A stretch of DNA of 64,000 nt, from NCBI RefSeq assembly GCF_020283565.1, contig NC_060062.1, forward strand, positions 26,534,251 to 26,598,250, read 5' to 3'. The stretch's first letter is position 1. Each line of letters begins with the position of its first letter. The translations under genes were made by a program, and so were the position numbers. Positions 43,073 to 55,044 of the stretch are shown piece by piece. This DNA is from Trifolium pratense (taxonomy: Eukaryota; Streptophyta; Magnoliopsida; Fabales; Fabaceae). The notes below the pieces were generated by a model. That model ran no database searches and had not been told where the DNA came from. It saw only the letters and a list, made by a program, of their open reading frames with translations.

Positions 43073-44135
43073 TTATATGTTGCTTGGATACATAAATACT
43101 CTAACCCTGGCTCCCTACAAAAACACAAAAACATTCAGAAACCATAAAATAAAAGTTGGAGGAAACAAAAAACCATTTCAATGTCCGAAAAATTACCATT
43201 GCTTTTGGTGGCAGATTTGACGTGAACTTTGCACGGACTATTCCACTGTTGCCATGAGGCCTAGTAACCTTTCCCCAAATGCATCGATAGTGGCTATCGT
43301 CCTTCTTTACCTTGGCCTTGTAAATGTACGCCACACGCTTCCCAGCATACCAAGCAACCTCCTCCTTGGTGTTTACTCCCTCAATCTGGACAAGAGAGGT
43401 GTTTGGGTATTGATTTGACTTGGACCTAAAACAACATTACCAAAACTTAGCACAAACAAAGTCCAACCACCCAAATCAATATCAAAATCCAGTGCTGTTT
43501 GGATAAACGGCTTTTTTGCAGCTTATATCATAAGCACTTATCATGATAAACACTTATGAATAAGCTTACATAAGCTTTTCCTATAGCAACAAATAATAAA
43601 ATTAAATTGTTTTTACATCAGTTATATGTTGTTTTCATAAGCTATCTCGGATAACTTATGAAAATAAGCTGAAAATGTCCTAAGCTGTTTTTATAAGTTT
43701 TCTCAAGCAATCTCACATGCAGTCATGCCAATAGATGAGATCAAATAAGCCGATCCGAACAGACCTTATATTGAAATCTACATATCTAATAATTATATAA
43801 TATCTCAAACCCAATTTAGATGCTTGATTCTTTAGAAAACCTTAAAAACTAAAAACAAATACTACAAAAAATGAACAAAATATAACTGACAAAAAAAAAT
43901 CAATGTAGAAAAAAAAATACCTCTTGTATCCAAGAACATTACCCCTGACATAAAGCCTGATTAAACACAAGATCAAAATAACAACATTAGCAAACATTAT
44001 TAAAAAAATCACACATAAAATTCATCAATTGTGATTAATACTGCATAATGTGCTGTTAAAAATGAAACCCTAATGCTTATAGAAGAAGGGTAAGATGAGA
44101 AACCTAGTGCGTTCTCCTTGTCTTCCTTTAACCAT
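43073..44135 (-). CDS. RPL35A: 60S ribosomal protein L35a (eL33), intact copy
   Basis: Four exons on the minus strand: 44135-44104, 43956-43921, 43425-43197 and 43114-43073. They join in frame to 112 residues, the standard plant length, from [11 protein letters not shown] to [10 protein letters not shown]. All splice sites are GT-AG. The protein is a component of the large cytosolic ribosomal subunit. Conserved stretches include [41 protein letters not shown] and [10 protein letters not shown]. Intron 2 hosts a MITE shared with copy A. Copy A is frameshifted, so this is the working locus of the pair. A second copy of its exon 1 and promoter lies at 46463-46680 beyond a CACTA remnant. Confidence 0.95.
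43494..43765. mobile_element. MITE in RPL35a intron 2, copy B
   Basis: Same element and position as 12405-12702, slightly shorter because one ATCATGATAAGCACTT-type repeat unit is absent. Confidence 0.65.
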
Positions 44136-44210
44136 TTTTGGTACCTGCGGCGATGTGTAAGCTCGGCGGTTGAAGGGTTCTTATAGACGATAGATCGAAC
44201 TGAGTTGGGT

Positions 44211-44254
44211 CAGTTAGGTTTTTTTTCCTGTTAGGCCCAATGAGTTAATTGGGC
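44211..44254 (-). promoter_or_regulatory. RPL35a promoter motifs, telo-box degraded
   Basis: The telo-box here reads TTAGGTTTT (one G lost relative to copy A and to 46630). The AGGCCCAAT...ATTGGGC pair is intact, about 100-120 bp upstream of the start. Confidence 0.6.
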
Positions 44255-44939
44255 TTTTCTTCTTTTTTTTTTGAATCATAATTGGGCTTTTCTTACTTTC
44301 CCTCTTCTTCTTCTTCTTTTTTTTTTTGGATTTTGGTAAACCATACTAGTATTACTTTCCCTCGTTGTCGTAACCATGAAAGACAAGGAACAAACAAGGA
44401 TGAAACATGGGTTCGTGGGAGTAGAAATCGGAACATTTTGAGAAAGAGAAGGAATGGGAGAGAAAATGAAGGTGGCGGCTGCAAAGCTTTGTTGTGTAAA
44501 ATGAGAAGTTAGATAAGGAATGGGAATTTAGGGTTAGTCATAGTGGGCTGGGCCATCTTAATACTTAACTACAGAAGATGAGTAAAAAAGGGAATAAATT
44601 AACTTGGTCAAAAACAAATAATGCAATAGTCCAAAAAAATAAACAAATAATGCAAAAAATCAAGTTGTCAATATATTAATTTTTTAAACTAGTCAATATA
44701 TTTGCTCGTTAGTCAAAAAAAATTTTGTTTACATGATTGTATTATTTTAAAAAAAAAACTAAACTCTCATAAAAAAAATACATCTAATATAATAATTTCA
44801 TATGTACAAATTCATAAAAACATTTTAACAATATCTTATAAAAAAAATTACATTTCCAAAATATCATTTATTATATTTCCACAAAAAAAATTTTAAAATT
44901 ATATTTCATATATACAATAATATTTGATATGGAACAAAT
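44255..44939. other. unassigned segment between RPL35a promoter and CACTA remnant
   Basis: Starts with a short stretch like copy A's upstream region, then unrelated sequence. A frame at 44282-44512 has no recognisable domain. The left end of the CACTA element was not found here. Confidence 0.45.
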
Positions 44940-46462
44940 AAATAAATAAACACAATAAAAAATAATATTATAAAATTCCGTCTCAAATCCGTCTGAAAGT
45001 TTCACACAGATTTGAGACAAATCTCATATATAAATAAATAAACACAATAAAAAATAATATTATAGAATACCGTCTCAAATCCGTCTGAAAGTTTCGCACG
45101 GATTTGAGATACATCTCACATATAAATAAATAAATAAACACCATAAAAAATAAGGGTCCGTTTGGTGCGCATGATAACATAGTGACAGGATAGGATATAA
45201 AACAGGATAAGGATATGATAGGATAACAGCAGGATAACAGTTATACTCAGTTATCATATCCTATGTTTGGTGCACACAGGATAACAAGCATGATAACTAT
45301 TATATTTTGTTTTTAATACATACTTGCTCATAATAATATGATAAGATATATAACATATTTAATTGACAAAATTACTCTTGTAAAACAATTGTTAGTTTTT
45401 TAAAATTATTTTGTAATACTTTGAATTTTATAAATAAAAAATATAAATAAGTAATCAAATAACTTTATATAATTTAAAATAAAAAATCATGAGAAAATAA
45501 TCAAGTTTAATTTTTTATATGAATCATGATCAAATAAATAACTCAACAATATATACATGTTAGATAAGCCAAATAAATATATGGTATATCTCATACGTAA
45601 ATAATAAAACTAATATTGCAAAAGAATTATATTTAATTTTTTATAAAATTTAAATTAATATCCCTATTTGTCAATTTTTTAATAATCATTTTACTTTAAA
45701 ATATTGTAATTTTAGTAAAATTTTGATTTTTTAGAATATATAAATTACAAAATTACCCCTGTGAGAAAATCACATATATATTTAAAAATTAATTATTTTA
45801 TTATTTATATTTTATTAATTTTATTTTATGTATTTTAAAATATATTTTATAAAATAAATCAGTAATTTTTTTTTCTTATTCTATCCTGCTGGTAACCCAG
45901 CTCAATTTCAGAATAAGAATTATAACTAGAGAGACAGGATAGGATAAGCTTCATGATTAACTTATCATATCCTGCTGTATCACCAAACACTGAATTGCGG
46001 CAGGATATGATACAGTTATCCTATCCTGTCTCTTATCTTGTGCACCAAACGGACCCTAATATTATAGAATTGCATCTCAAATTCGTCTCAAAATTTCGCA
46101 CGGATTTGAGACAGATCTCACATATAAATAAATAAACACAATAAAAAATAATATTATAAAATTCCGTCTCAAATCTGTCTGAAAGTTTCGCACGGATTTG
46201 AGATAGATCTTAGAGAAAAATAACAAATACACAACATTATTTATGTCGTCTCAAATTCGTCTCAAACTTTCACACGAATTTGGGACAGAAGTTTTAAAAA
46301 ACATTACAATATACAACAATTATATATTCTGTTTGAAATCCGTCTCAATTCTTCGCACGAAATCAAACTCCGTCCCAATTTCGTCCAAAACTGTAATTTT
46401 GTTTCAGACAGAATTTATTCCGTCTGAAATTTCCGTCCGAAAATGACAGATTTCTAGTAGTG
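44940..46462 (-). mobile_element. CACTA (En/Spm) element remnant, one end
   Basis: The right boundary reads ATTTCTAGTAGTG, i.e. CACTACTAGAAAT inverted, the standard CACTA terminus. Inside it lie at least eight subterminal repeats of CGTCTCAAATCCGTC and TTCGCACGGATTTGAGA. No transposase and no matching left CACTA end are seen. A 903-bp PIF-like element is nested at 45154-46056. Confidence 0.8.
45154..46056 (-). mobile_element. 903-bp PIF/Harbinger-like MITE, copy 2, inverted
   Basis: Inverted ends GGGTCCGTTTGGTGC and GCACCAAACGGACCC, TAA target duplication (45151-45153, 46057-46059). Same length and content as 38078-38980 but opposite orientation. Nested in CACTA subterminal repeats. Confidence 0.9.
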
Positions 46463-46680
46463 TGTGCTGTTAAAAATGAAACCTTAATGCTTATCGAAGA
46501 AGGGTAAGATGAGAAACCTAGTGTGTTCTCCTTGTCTTCCTTTAACCATTTTTGGTACCTGCGGCGATGTGTAAGTTCGGCGGTTGAAGATTTCTTATAG
46601 ACAATAGATCGAACGGAGTTGGGTCAGTTAGGGTTTTTTTCTGTTAGGCCCAATGAATTAATTGGGCTTTTCTTTTTTTC
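46463..46680 (-). pseudogene. duplicated RPL35a exon 1 and promoter
   Basis: Repeats 44050-44255: intron 1 part, exon 1 (46549-46518, [11 protein letters not shown] with Arg to His) and promoter with an intact telo-box (TTAGGGTTT near 46627) and GGCCCAAT. Exons 2-4 are cut off by the CACTA end. This fragment, not 44104-44290, is the one continuous with the copy A flank further right. Confidence 0.85.
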
Positions 46681-47041
46681 TCAACTAGATTTGAATTTGG
46701 AATCTTAGTTTAGTGTGTGAATTTTAAACAAGTGGTCATGAGTTTTGTGGGTTACATGTGCCTCATTGAAGTTAGGTGATTAATTTGGTTGATTTGGAAA
46801 ATTCAAAATAACCATCATTTTTAAAACATGGAGCTTAATATCGATGTGGTTGTATATTAGATGAAGATTCATATTTTGTGGTGGATTAAAGTTAATGTGA
46901 ACGGTTTTGATTATAATTTAAATTTGTGGTGAACCAAGCGAACGAAGTGTATCATAGTTCGCAAGAAGCTAGTCAGCTGGAATAGAGGCCTTTCCGCTGC
47001 TAGGTCTTTCACCCCACGCCAATTCGTTGAAGTGTTTTGGG

Positions 47042-48080
47042 TAGGTGTGTCAAAAAAATCCATCTATCCATCCAATCCATTCACTAATGGATCCACCCAA
47101 TCCACCCATTAGTAAAAAAATTGGTTAATGGATTGGATTGGATCCATCCACCTTAATTTTAAAATTCAATGGATCATTAATTATATTAATTTTAAGTCCA
47201 ATGGATTGTCATTTTTTTAATTGTTAATAATTTTTAGGGATGGGATCATTACCAATAAAAAGTACATTAAATTTATATAAAAATAAAACATAAATAATTT
47301 ATTGTCAAAATGTATAAAAAGGATGGAATCAAACCAATAAAAACTTAAGAAAAACTGTTTAAAAAATAAAATAAAAAAAAACTGAAAAAACTTGGGATAA
47401 TGTATAAAAAATCTGGGTTTCACCGCTGTGAGCCGCCGACCACCGGAGGTCCGGTGTTGACCGGCCACCCACCACCACCTATTTTATTCATTTTTAGATT
47501 ATTTATGAAAAATATTATTATTTAAATTCTGTTTGGGACTTTGGGGAAAGTAAAAAAAAATCTGTTTGGACTCACTATGTTTGGGCTTAGCTAAGAAATT
47601 AATTTGGGTTCATTACAAATCAATCCATAAATAAAAGAAAAATTATGTTTTTAAAATAATAAATATAGTTTTTAAAAATTACATTCTCTCTATCAAAGAA
47701 TAAAAATTACATTTTCCAATCATTTTTAAAAATATTTCAATTTTCCATCAAAAAAATATATTTTAATTAAAAATTACAAATTTCAATCATTAGTTTTTTT
47801 TTTGTGGGTATAATCAATCATTAGTTTTTTATGAAATTAAAAAATAATATTTTGTTTTTATGAAATTATACAATAATATTTAAATTAATTTTATTAATGG
47901 ATGGATTGGATATCTATCTATTTAATTTTGTTAATGGATGGATTGGATTGAATTTTATTTCTAATGGATGGATTGGATTGGATTTTTTTCAATGAGTTTT
48001 AATGGATTAATGGATCACTTTGATCCATCCATTAACAATCCAATCCAAATCCATCCAATCCACCCATTTTGACACCCCTA
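47042..48080. mobile_element. hAT-type element, copy B (1,039 bp)
   Basis: Ends TAGGTGTGTCAAAA and TTTTGACACCCCTA; perfect 8-bp target duplication GTTTTGGG (47034-47041, 48081-48088). Subterminal TGGATGGATTGG repeats on both sides. No transposase. Orthologous to 13885-17293 but without the Helitron helicase insert. Confidence 0.92.
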
Positions 48081-48115
48081 GTTTTGGGTAATTAAATTGT
48101 TACTCATATGGTTAT

Positions 48116-48450
48116 CAGACCATCTCCAATGGTGGTTCTTATTTTTTTTAAGTACTAGTACCTAATAGGTACTCCCATTGGAGTAAAATCAAAATAGTAC
48201 CTAATAGGTACTAGTTCTAAAATAAGATTTGGTACCAATATCATTTTTGTGGGACCCATTTATAATGATGTAGAGTTATTGGTTAGATGCGTTATTGGTG
48301 GGACCTATTTAAAACTTTTTAAGAATTGTTGGGTTAGAGAGATTGAATACTTATTAGGTACTACTATTAAAAAATTATAAATGACTGGTATATATACGTG
48401 GGGCCCGATTAAATACCAAAAAATGGGGAGCTCCATTGTGGATGCTTCTA
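48116..48450. mobile_element. MITE with CCATCTCCAATGG ends
   Basis: Inverted ends ACCATCTCCAATGG and CTCCATTGTGGATGCT. Internal TAGTACCTAATAGGTACT palindromes. Absent at the matching place in copy A (near 17330). Target duplication unclear. Confidence 0.75.
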
Positions 48451-49681
48451 AATATTTGAATTGTTAGTTTGTCGTACTCAATTTTTACAACTTCTACAAA
48501 TTGTTTGTATATTGATTAATTCACCCGTAACAATGGGATCATGATTCCATGTTGTATGAAAATGATACGGTTAGCTTAACTGTCAATTTAAAATCGAACG
48601 TTTCAAATTATAATGAAAAAAAATCAACCTTAAACAATTTTAGACATTGATTATGATTGGACAGATAAAAACAGTAACTACGTCAAGCAGTTACTATGAA
48701 ACTATAGCGGAATAGAATTTATTTGAAAATAGTTGGTGACTAAATTAAACTTCTTTTTGTTTTGGGGTTACCATGTTACAAGTACGTTGTTTCTTTGTTT
48801 CTATCGTTGAAGTGGTAACTAATTTTTATTTGAGAACTTGTGAAACACGTATATTTGTAAATCTATTGAGTTTGTGATTCTTCTAAACATTTTGTTATTT
48901 AAATGAAACTTTTTTTTTGTTAACCCCCTTGTACTTAGGGGAAGGGGTTCTAGCCAGTAATTTTGAGTTCGGCCGTGAAGTAAGTAAAGTTTCCAAAAAT
49001 CAAATTCGGGTGTGAATCGCACGAGAAGTTTGTTATTGACTAGTACACGATAATTCTCCTGCAATTATCATATGAATTACACGAGAGTTTTGTTTGACTG
49101 TTATGTGAATTACACAAGAATTTTGTTTGACCATAAATTACACGAGAATGTTGCAAAGTAATCGTTACTAATTATTAATTGAAAAACAAAAACCTTGATG
49201 TTACTCGTGAACAACTGTTACTTGATTCATCTAAACTTTTAATTAATTTATTTTTTTTTAAAAAAACTATTACCTAATATGTAATATTTTTTTTTGAAAA
49301 AATTAACTAAGAAATATTTTATTTCTTTTTAATGAAAAGAAAACCTGTGGATTCTTGATCAGTTATAAAAGAATTATATTTACCATAAAAAGCTGGCTAT
49401 AGGCTATAGCACACAAACTAAAAGCATGAGAAACATAGAGATTTTATAGCCTAATATTCCGCTATCATGAAATATAGATAAACCATTTAACTATACAAAA
49501 GCCTCACCAAACACAAAAACAAGAAAAACCAAAGTCCCTCTAATTAACTTCATCCACTTAAACCTTATGGTTAAATTTTTTGTTCCTCATTACCTCTCTC
49601 ACTCTTCTTCATTCATTCTTCACCTTAATTCAATTCTCTCTAATAATTTCAATATATCTCAATTAATAATTCAAGTTGTTC
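48451..49681. other. upstream region of O-fucosyltransferase gene
   Basis: Matches 17335-18576 in copy A. Short ATTACACGAGAATTTTG repeats near 49070-49150 and a CT-rich leader (49590-49640) before the ATG. No clear TATA box assigned. Confidence 0.55.
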
Positions 49682-52600
49682 ATGGCACATTTAAGGGGTC
49701 TATTAGATGGAGTTGAAGAACATTATGGATTAATGTCTTTTGGTACCAAAGACATTTTTCATATACGACGTAAAATAAGATTTTGGCAAAGGAAGTTCAA
49801 GAGAAGATATTTATTTGGGGGATTAGTGGTTCTTATTTTTATATGTGTGCTTATCAAGTTTATATTGTTGAACATGTTTTTTTGTCAGCTAGATTTGCAT
49901 CCTATAAATCATTCAAACGTTGTGGAAGATCATGAACCTTCACCAAAGAATTTGTCGGTAAATGAAAAATTTATTCATCACAATTTGCATCATTACCATA
50001 CATTGTTGATTACTCACTCATATCTGCATAAATAAATAAATATATTTGTCTCAAAATCATTATGTGCATTACTCTCGAGTAGTTACTATTATACTTTTCT
50101 TTCTTAAGTACCAAATACTCTAAGTAGTTGATAATCAAATTAAGTGGAGGACTTTAATATATTTCTTGTAATGACCCAGAAGCATTGAAATGACTCCGAC
50201 TCTCCTCAAAAGTGATAACATCAACTTATTACAACCATCAAAATATGTTCGGTCATACATTTCTGGTAAAAACACAATTAATCAAGAGATGGTTGATGTT
50301 CTCATCTTCTTAGAAATGAGCGGCCTAACTCAACCTTACAAAACCGGCATGTAAGATGAGAATTGCCTTTAGTATATAAACACTTAGTCAGGCCATATCT
50401 CAACCGATGTGGGACTCTTAACACATCTCCCTAAAACACAAGGCACAAACTAAATTGTGCGGGTTATCAATAATTCCTTTGTTGACCAAAACTCCTATAA
50501 TTGAGAATTTATCTAATAACAACCGCCAACTAAAAATATTCACCTTAGACGGAATATCCTACAACAACAACTTCATTTTTGCCTCTAATGCGGCTTCTAC
50601 AGTTGACAGCGGTTCTATCCATAAGCACTCCCAATGCCATCCATCGACAGCTTAATAACCCATCTATGCATCCTTTGCCGTCGTTTTACCCTTTCGTGTG
50701 TGTGCTTAATTTTCATATATTTTATTATTTATTCAAATGTGATCACTTCTAGTATAATTTAATTTAGTTTTACATTTAGATTGTGATGCTAGTTTTCCTC
50801 TAATATATTTGTTAGATAGACTCTCGAAATTTGGAAGCATCCTAACAGTGACAATTACTACAACTGCATGGGACGAGAAAAGCATGATGATAGACGTGCG
50901 TCCAAATTAAGCTTTTTATTGCTCAAAATTAATTTGAGTAAAAATTCGATATAAGTGATTCTCATGACTCTGCCATTCATCTTTGTATAACTAGGAAGAA
51001 TTTCTATTATACAGGTAATGGAAGCACCACAAATGGCTATCTTTTGATTCACGCCAATGGAGGATTAAATCAAATGAAAACCGGAGTATGTACGCAATCA
51101 TAAATTTCCTAATACTTTTATTTATGCGAACCACATCTCAACTGTGAACCGAACCAACATTTTTATGGTTCAGTTATTTGAGCAATTTAATTTCACTTTA
51201 GTACAGTTTAGTTAAGTTAATGTGGGTCTTGGACTTAAGTCCTATTTGTAATAAAAAAAAAGAAAATAGTCAATTTAGTCCCTCAATGTGCAATTCGCTG
51301 TTATTTTGGTCTCTCACCGTTAAGTTTGGTTGTTAACTCAACAAAAAAGATGACGTGACATTTTTTTGGACACACGTCAGCTTGCTGAGTTGGCACGAGA
51401 GACGGGGGAAACAATTATTTTGGTCCCTGAATATGCAACTCGCTGTCATTATGATCCCTGACTCAAGAAAAAAATACAAAATAGTTCTTAACTCTGCAAT
51501 CCGTTAGTCACTTTGGTCCCTTGCATTAAAAATTGTTGCTAACTTTATAAAAAAACTGAAGTGACATTTTTTAGGGACACGTGGCACACATATTTAACAT
51601 ATGTCAATCGTACACATGTCAATGCATATCTTTAATCACTAATAACTTTAATTATCTATTATAAAAAATTATGAAAATTTTATATTTTGAGAATATTCGT
51701 CGAGACAAATTGAACAATATCTTATTTGCTAACATTTGGTTTTTATATAATAATAAAAAATTGTGGTCAAAGTAGATTATGGTAAAAATTTGAAAGAAGA
51801 AGCGAAATAAGTTGTTGTTAGGTTATTAAATGTATGAAGAAGATGAAGAAGAATGCGAGTAAGAAGATAAAGAAATGGAGAGAAAATAAAAAGTAATGTC
51901 ATTTTAGTTCATGACCACATCATCCATCCAGCTGTCACACAAATATGTTAAATCTGCGTGTCATGTGTCCCTGAAAAATGTCACTTCAGTTTTGTTATAA
52001 AGTTAGCGACAATTTTTAACATTAGGGACCAAAGTGACTAACGAATTGCAGGGTCAAGGACTATTTTGTATTTTTTTCTTGAGTCAGGTATCATAATGAC
52101 AACGAGTTGCACATTTAGGGACCAAAATGGTTGTTTCCCCGCCCCTCGTGCCAACTCAGCAAGCTGACGTGTGTCCAAAAAAATGTCACATCAGCTTTTT
52201 TGTTGAGTTAACGGCCAAACTTAACAGCATGGACCAAACTGACTAACGGAATGCAGATTCAGGGACTATTTTATAGTTTTTCCTCAATGGGACTAAAATG
52301 ACATCAAATTGCACATTGAGAGACTAAAATGACTATTTTTCCTAAAAAAAATTAATGTTGAGTCCCCCTAAAATAGTATTTTTTGGTGGCTATAGTTAGA
52401 TTTGGTTTTAAATTGGTTGGATTCATGTGAATTTAACTCGATAATAGAAAATGTTTGAGAAGAATGTGCGATGCATGTTTAGATTGACGGTGTGATTGTC
52501 AAAATTTCAATGAGTTTGACCAAAATTGCATTGAAAAACTTCGACAAAATCATAGTGCCTGCATGATTTTAACAAACTCACCGTCAATTCAAACATACAC

Positions 52601-55044
52601 TTATTTACTTTATATTGTGACTTTATATTGTGAGAATAAATATATTTTTCCATCATATTGCAGATAAGTGACATGGTTGCAATTGCAAAAATTATGAATG
52701 CCACTCTTGTTTTACCTACATTAGATCACAATTCCTATTGGAAAGATCCCAGGTAAGGATTAATTCTTATGACCTAGAGTTTTCAAGTCAAATATATTAT
52801 TCAGATATTTATCTGATTTAGTAGTGTCCTAATAGTTTAATGTCTCAGTGATTTTAAAGAAATTTTTAATTGGAAGAACTTCTTTGAAGTCTTAAATGAA
52901 GATGTTCAAATAGTGGAGTCTCTACCACCCAAATTTGCAGCAATTAAGCCAGCTTTGAAGGCCCCTGTTTCTTGGTCCAAGGCAACTAATACTTCATAAT
53001 AATCTACATATAAATTTCTAAACTATAGTTATTATCAGGGTTTTAAATAAATAAAGTCCGTGATCGTGTTCTGTGTATGAAATAGTAGTGTTTTTAGATA
53101 TTGAAGAAATCGCAATGCAATTACGAATGAGGTTACTTTACTTTTGCTTGCGATTTTCTGCAATATTAAACACCACGACACAAGCTAGCTATTTAAAACC
53201 CTGATTATTTTTGTTTGTTTTATTTTTAATTTTTAATTAATCTAAATTCTTTGATTGTTTTGTAACATGTAGGCCGGTTATTATAGCAGGGATATTGTGC
53301 ATTTATTGAAGAAACACAAAGTAGTCAAGTTTACTCATACTGATTCTCGCCTAGCCAATAATGGTCTACCTAGTTCAATTCAGAGAGTGCGTTGTCGCGC
53401 CATGTACCAGGCGCTTAGGTTCGCAAGCCCAATTGAAGAGCTTGGAAAGAAGTTGGTCAATAGAATTAGAAACAACAACACCTCTTATATTGCTCTCCAT
53501 TTAAGGTAATGCTCATCGCCTCATCTAATTGGTAAATTGATTGAATGTAGTCAAACTGCACGCAGTTATCAATCTGATTAAGATTAGACAATTCCAGTTC
53601 TTAAGATAGTTTTTTTATTTTTGTTTAATATAAAATTCTATGACATATGGGGCATCCGATCTTAACCAGACGGCCTGAAACCTACTGACTGCAGTATTTT
53701 TCGACCGCATAGAATTCAGGTCCATAAATATATCTTGACATAACTTTTCACCCAAGAAATACAAATTACTATGAATTTTAACCATTCTCTCACAAGCATA
53801 TATCGCTTATATATATATATGCAGATATGAAAAGGACATGCTTGCATTCACAGGCTGCAGTCACAACCTAACAAAAGAAGAAACACAAGAACTAAAAAAA
53901 ATGAGATATCAAGTGAAACATTGGAAAGAAAAAAATATTGATGGAAAATCAAAGAGATTAAAGGGTGGTTGTCCTATGACACCAAGAGAAGTTGCTGTTT
54001 TCCTTGAAGCACTTGGTTATCCACTTGATACAAAAATTTATGTAGCAGCAGGACTTATTTATGGCTTAGAAGGAATGCAACCACTACAAAATAAGTTTCC
54101 TAATTTGATATGGCACTCAACTTTGGCCACAAAACAAGAATTGCAACCCTTTGAAGGACACCTAAATCAACTTGCTGCTCTTGATTACTACATAACTGTT
54201 CAAAGTGATGTTTTTGTTTATAGCTATGATGGGAATATGGCTAAAGCTGCTAGGGGGCATAGAAAATTTGATGGATTCAAAAAGACCATTAATCCTGATA
54301 AGTATTGTTCTTACTCTTAAATAACTTATTAATTAGGCTCTATTTTACTAGTTTTACTAGATAATTAGCATATGATTATTAATAGGTTTAGTTACTCTTG
54401 AATCTATTCAGATTATTCGAGTTGCAAATATTATAATGATCTTAGTGGATACCGGGTTCGAATTTTGTGGATGAAAAATGTGGCTGGGAGGAGAGATTCT
54501 ACTAAAAAGTTGCCAGTCAAATTTCTTAATAAAGATCAATTATCGACAAAAGTCGATGAATATTTCGCATCAGTAACATGGTTATTGGTTACACTACAAC
54601 CAAAAAATGTTTGTAATTGGATCACTGAACTAGTACAAATTTTATAATTAGAATCTTTGAACTAAAAAATGTTTTTGTCAAGTTCAGAGAGTTTTTTTTT
54701 TATGATAAACTTCAGAAATTTAATCATAATTAATTTCAAGTTTAGGACCTCAAGAGTAATTAAACCATTAGCCAAATTTGATTATTTCTAATAGACCTAA
54801 AATATTTTGTTGCAGGAATAATTTTGTTAGACTAATTGATCAATTGGACAATGGTCTAATTTCATGGGATGATTTCTCAGCAAAGGTTAAGGGTATACAT
54901 GCAAACAATATTGGAGCACCTCAAGCTAGAAGAATTAAGCGCCATCCCAAATTAGAAGAGAGCTTTTATGCTAACCCTTTTCCAGGTTGCATTTGTCAGA
55001 AGCCAACAAACATGATGGTAAAAACAAGTCATGAATCATTATGA
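49682..55044 (+). CDS. O-fucosyltransferase family protein (GT106-type), 8 exons
   Basis: Exons 49682-49957, 50820-50895, 51015-51085, 52664-52752, 52849-52981, 53273-53505, 53825-54301 and 54816-55044 join in frame to 527 residues. Type II Golgi protein: basic cytosolic tail, membrane anchor about 45-68 ([15 protein letters not shown]), then the catalytic domain. Family motifs: [15 protein letters not shown] (~125-138), [47 protein letters not shown] (~289-304), [37 protein letters not shown]. Such proteins transfer fucose or related sugars to wall polymers or proteins; the substrate cannot be told. Intron 5 begins GC (AAG/GCAACT) instead of GT; no GT donor keeps the frame. Intron 1 contains a TRIM solo LTR and intron 3 a 1.1-kb inverted-repeat element. 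The upstream ATG is the first after the leader. Confidence 0.9.
50308..50423 (+). mobile_element. TRIM-like solo LTR in O-fucosyltransferase intron 1
   Basis: 116 bp, starts TCTTAGAAATGAGCGGCC and ends GGGACTCTTAACA; 5-bp target duplication CATCT (50303-50307, 50424-50428). Copy A has the empty site near 19200. Confidence 0.85.
51250..52350. mobile_element. 1.1-kb element with ~350-bp inverted ends in intron 3
   Basis: The left arm (51265-51620) and right arm (51950-52345) are long imperfect inverted repeats sharing CTCAATGTGCAATT, ACGTCAGCTTGCTGAGTTGG and AAATGTCACTTCAG. Looks like a long-TIR Mutator-like or foldback element; no transposase. Exact ends and target duplication uncertain. Confidence 0.75.

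Larger units (their letters stand above)
37380..50690 (+). repeat. segmental duplication, copy B
   Basis: Same-strand counterpart of 4705-19431. Specific insertions: PIF/Harbinger-like at 38078, a ~720-bp repeat block at 41886, a CACTA remnant with nested PIF-like element at 44940-46462, a MITE at 48116 and a TRIM solo LTR at 50308. It lacks copy A's satellite block, 180-bp MITE and nested helicase. Confidence 0.93.

Noticed and set aside
44282..44512. 76-codon open frame beyond the RPL35a promoter
   Set aside because: Built from a TTC/TTT low-complexity stretch plus basic residues; no domain, conservation or splice support.
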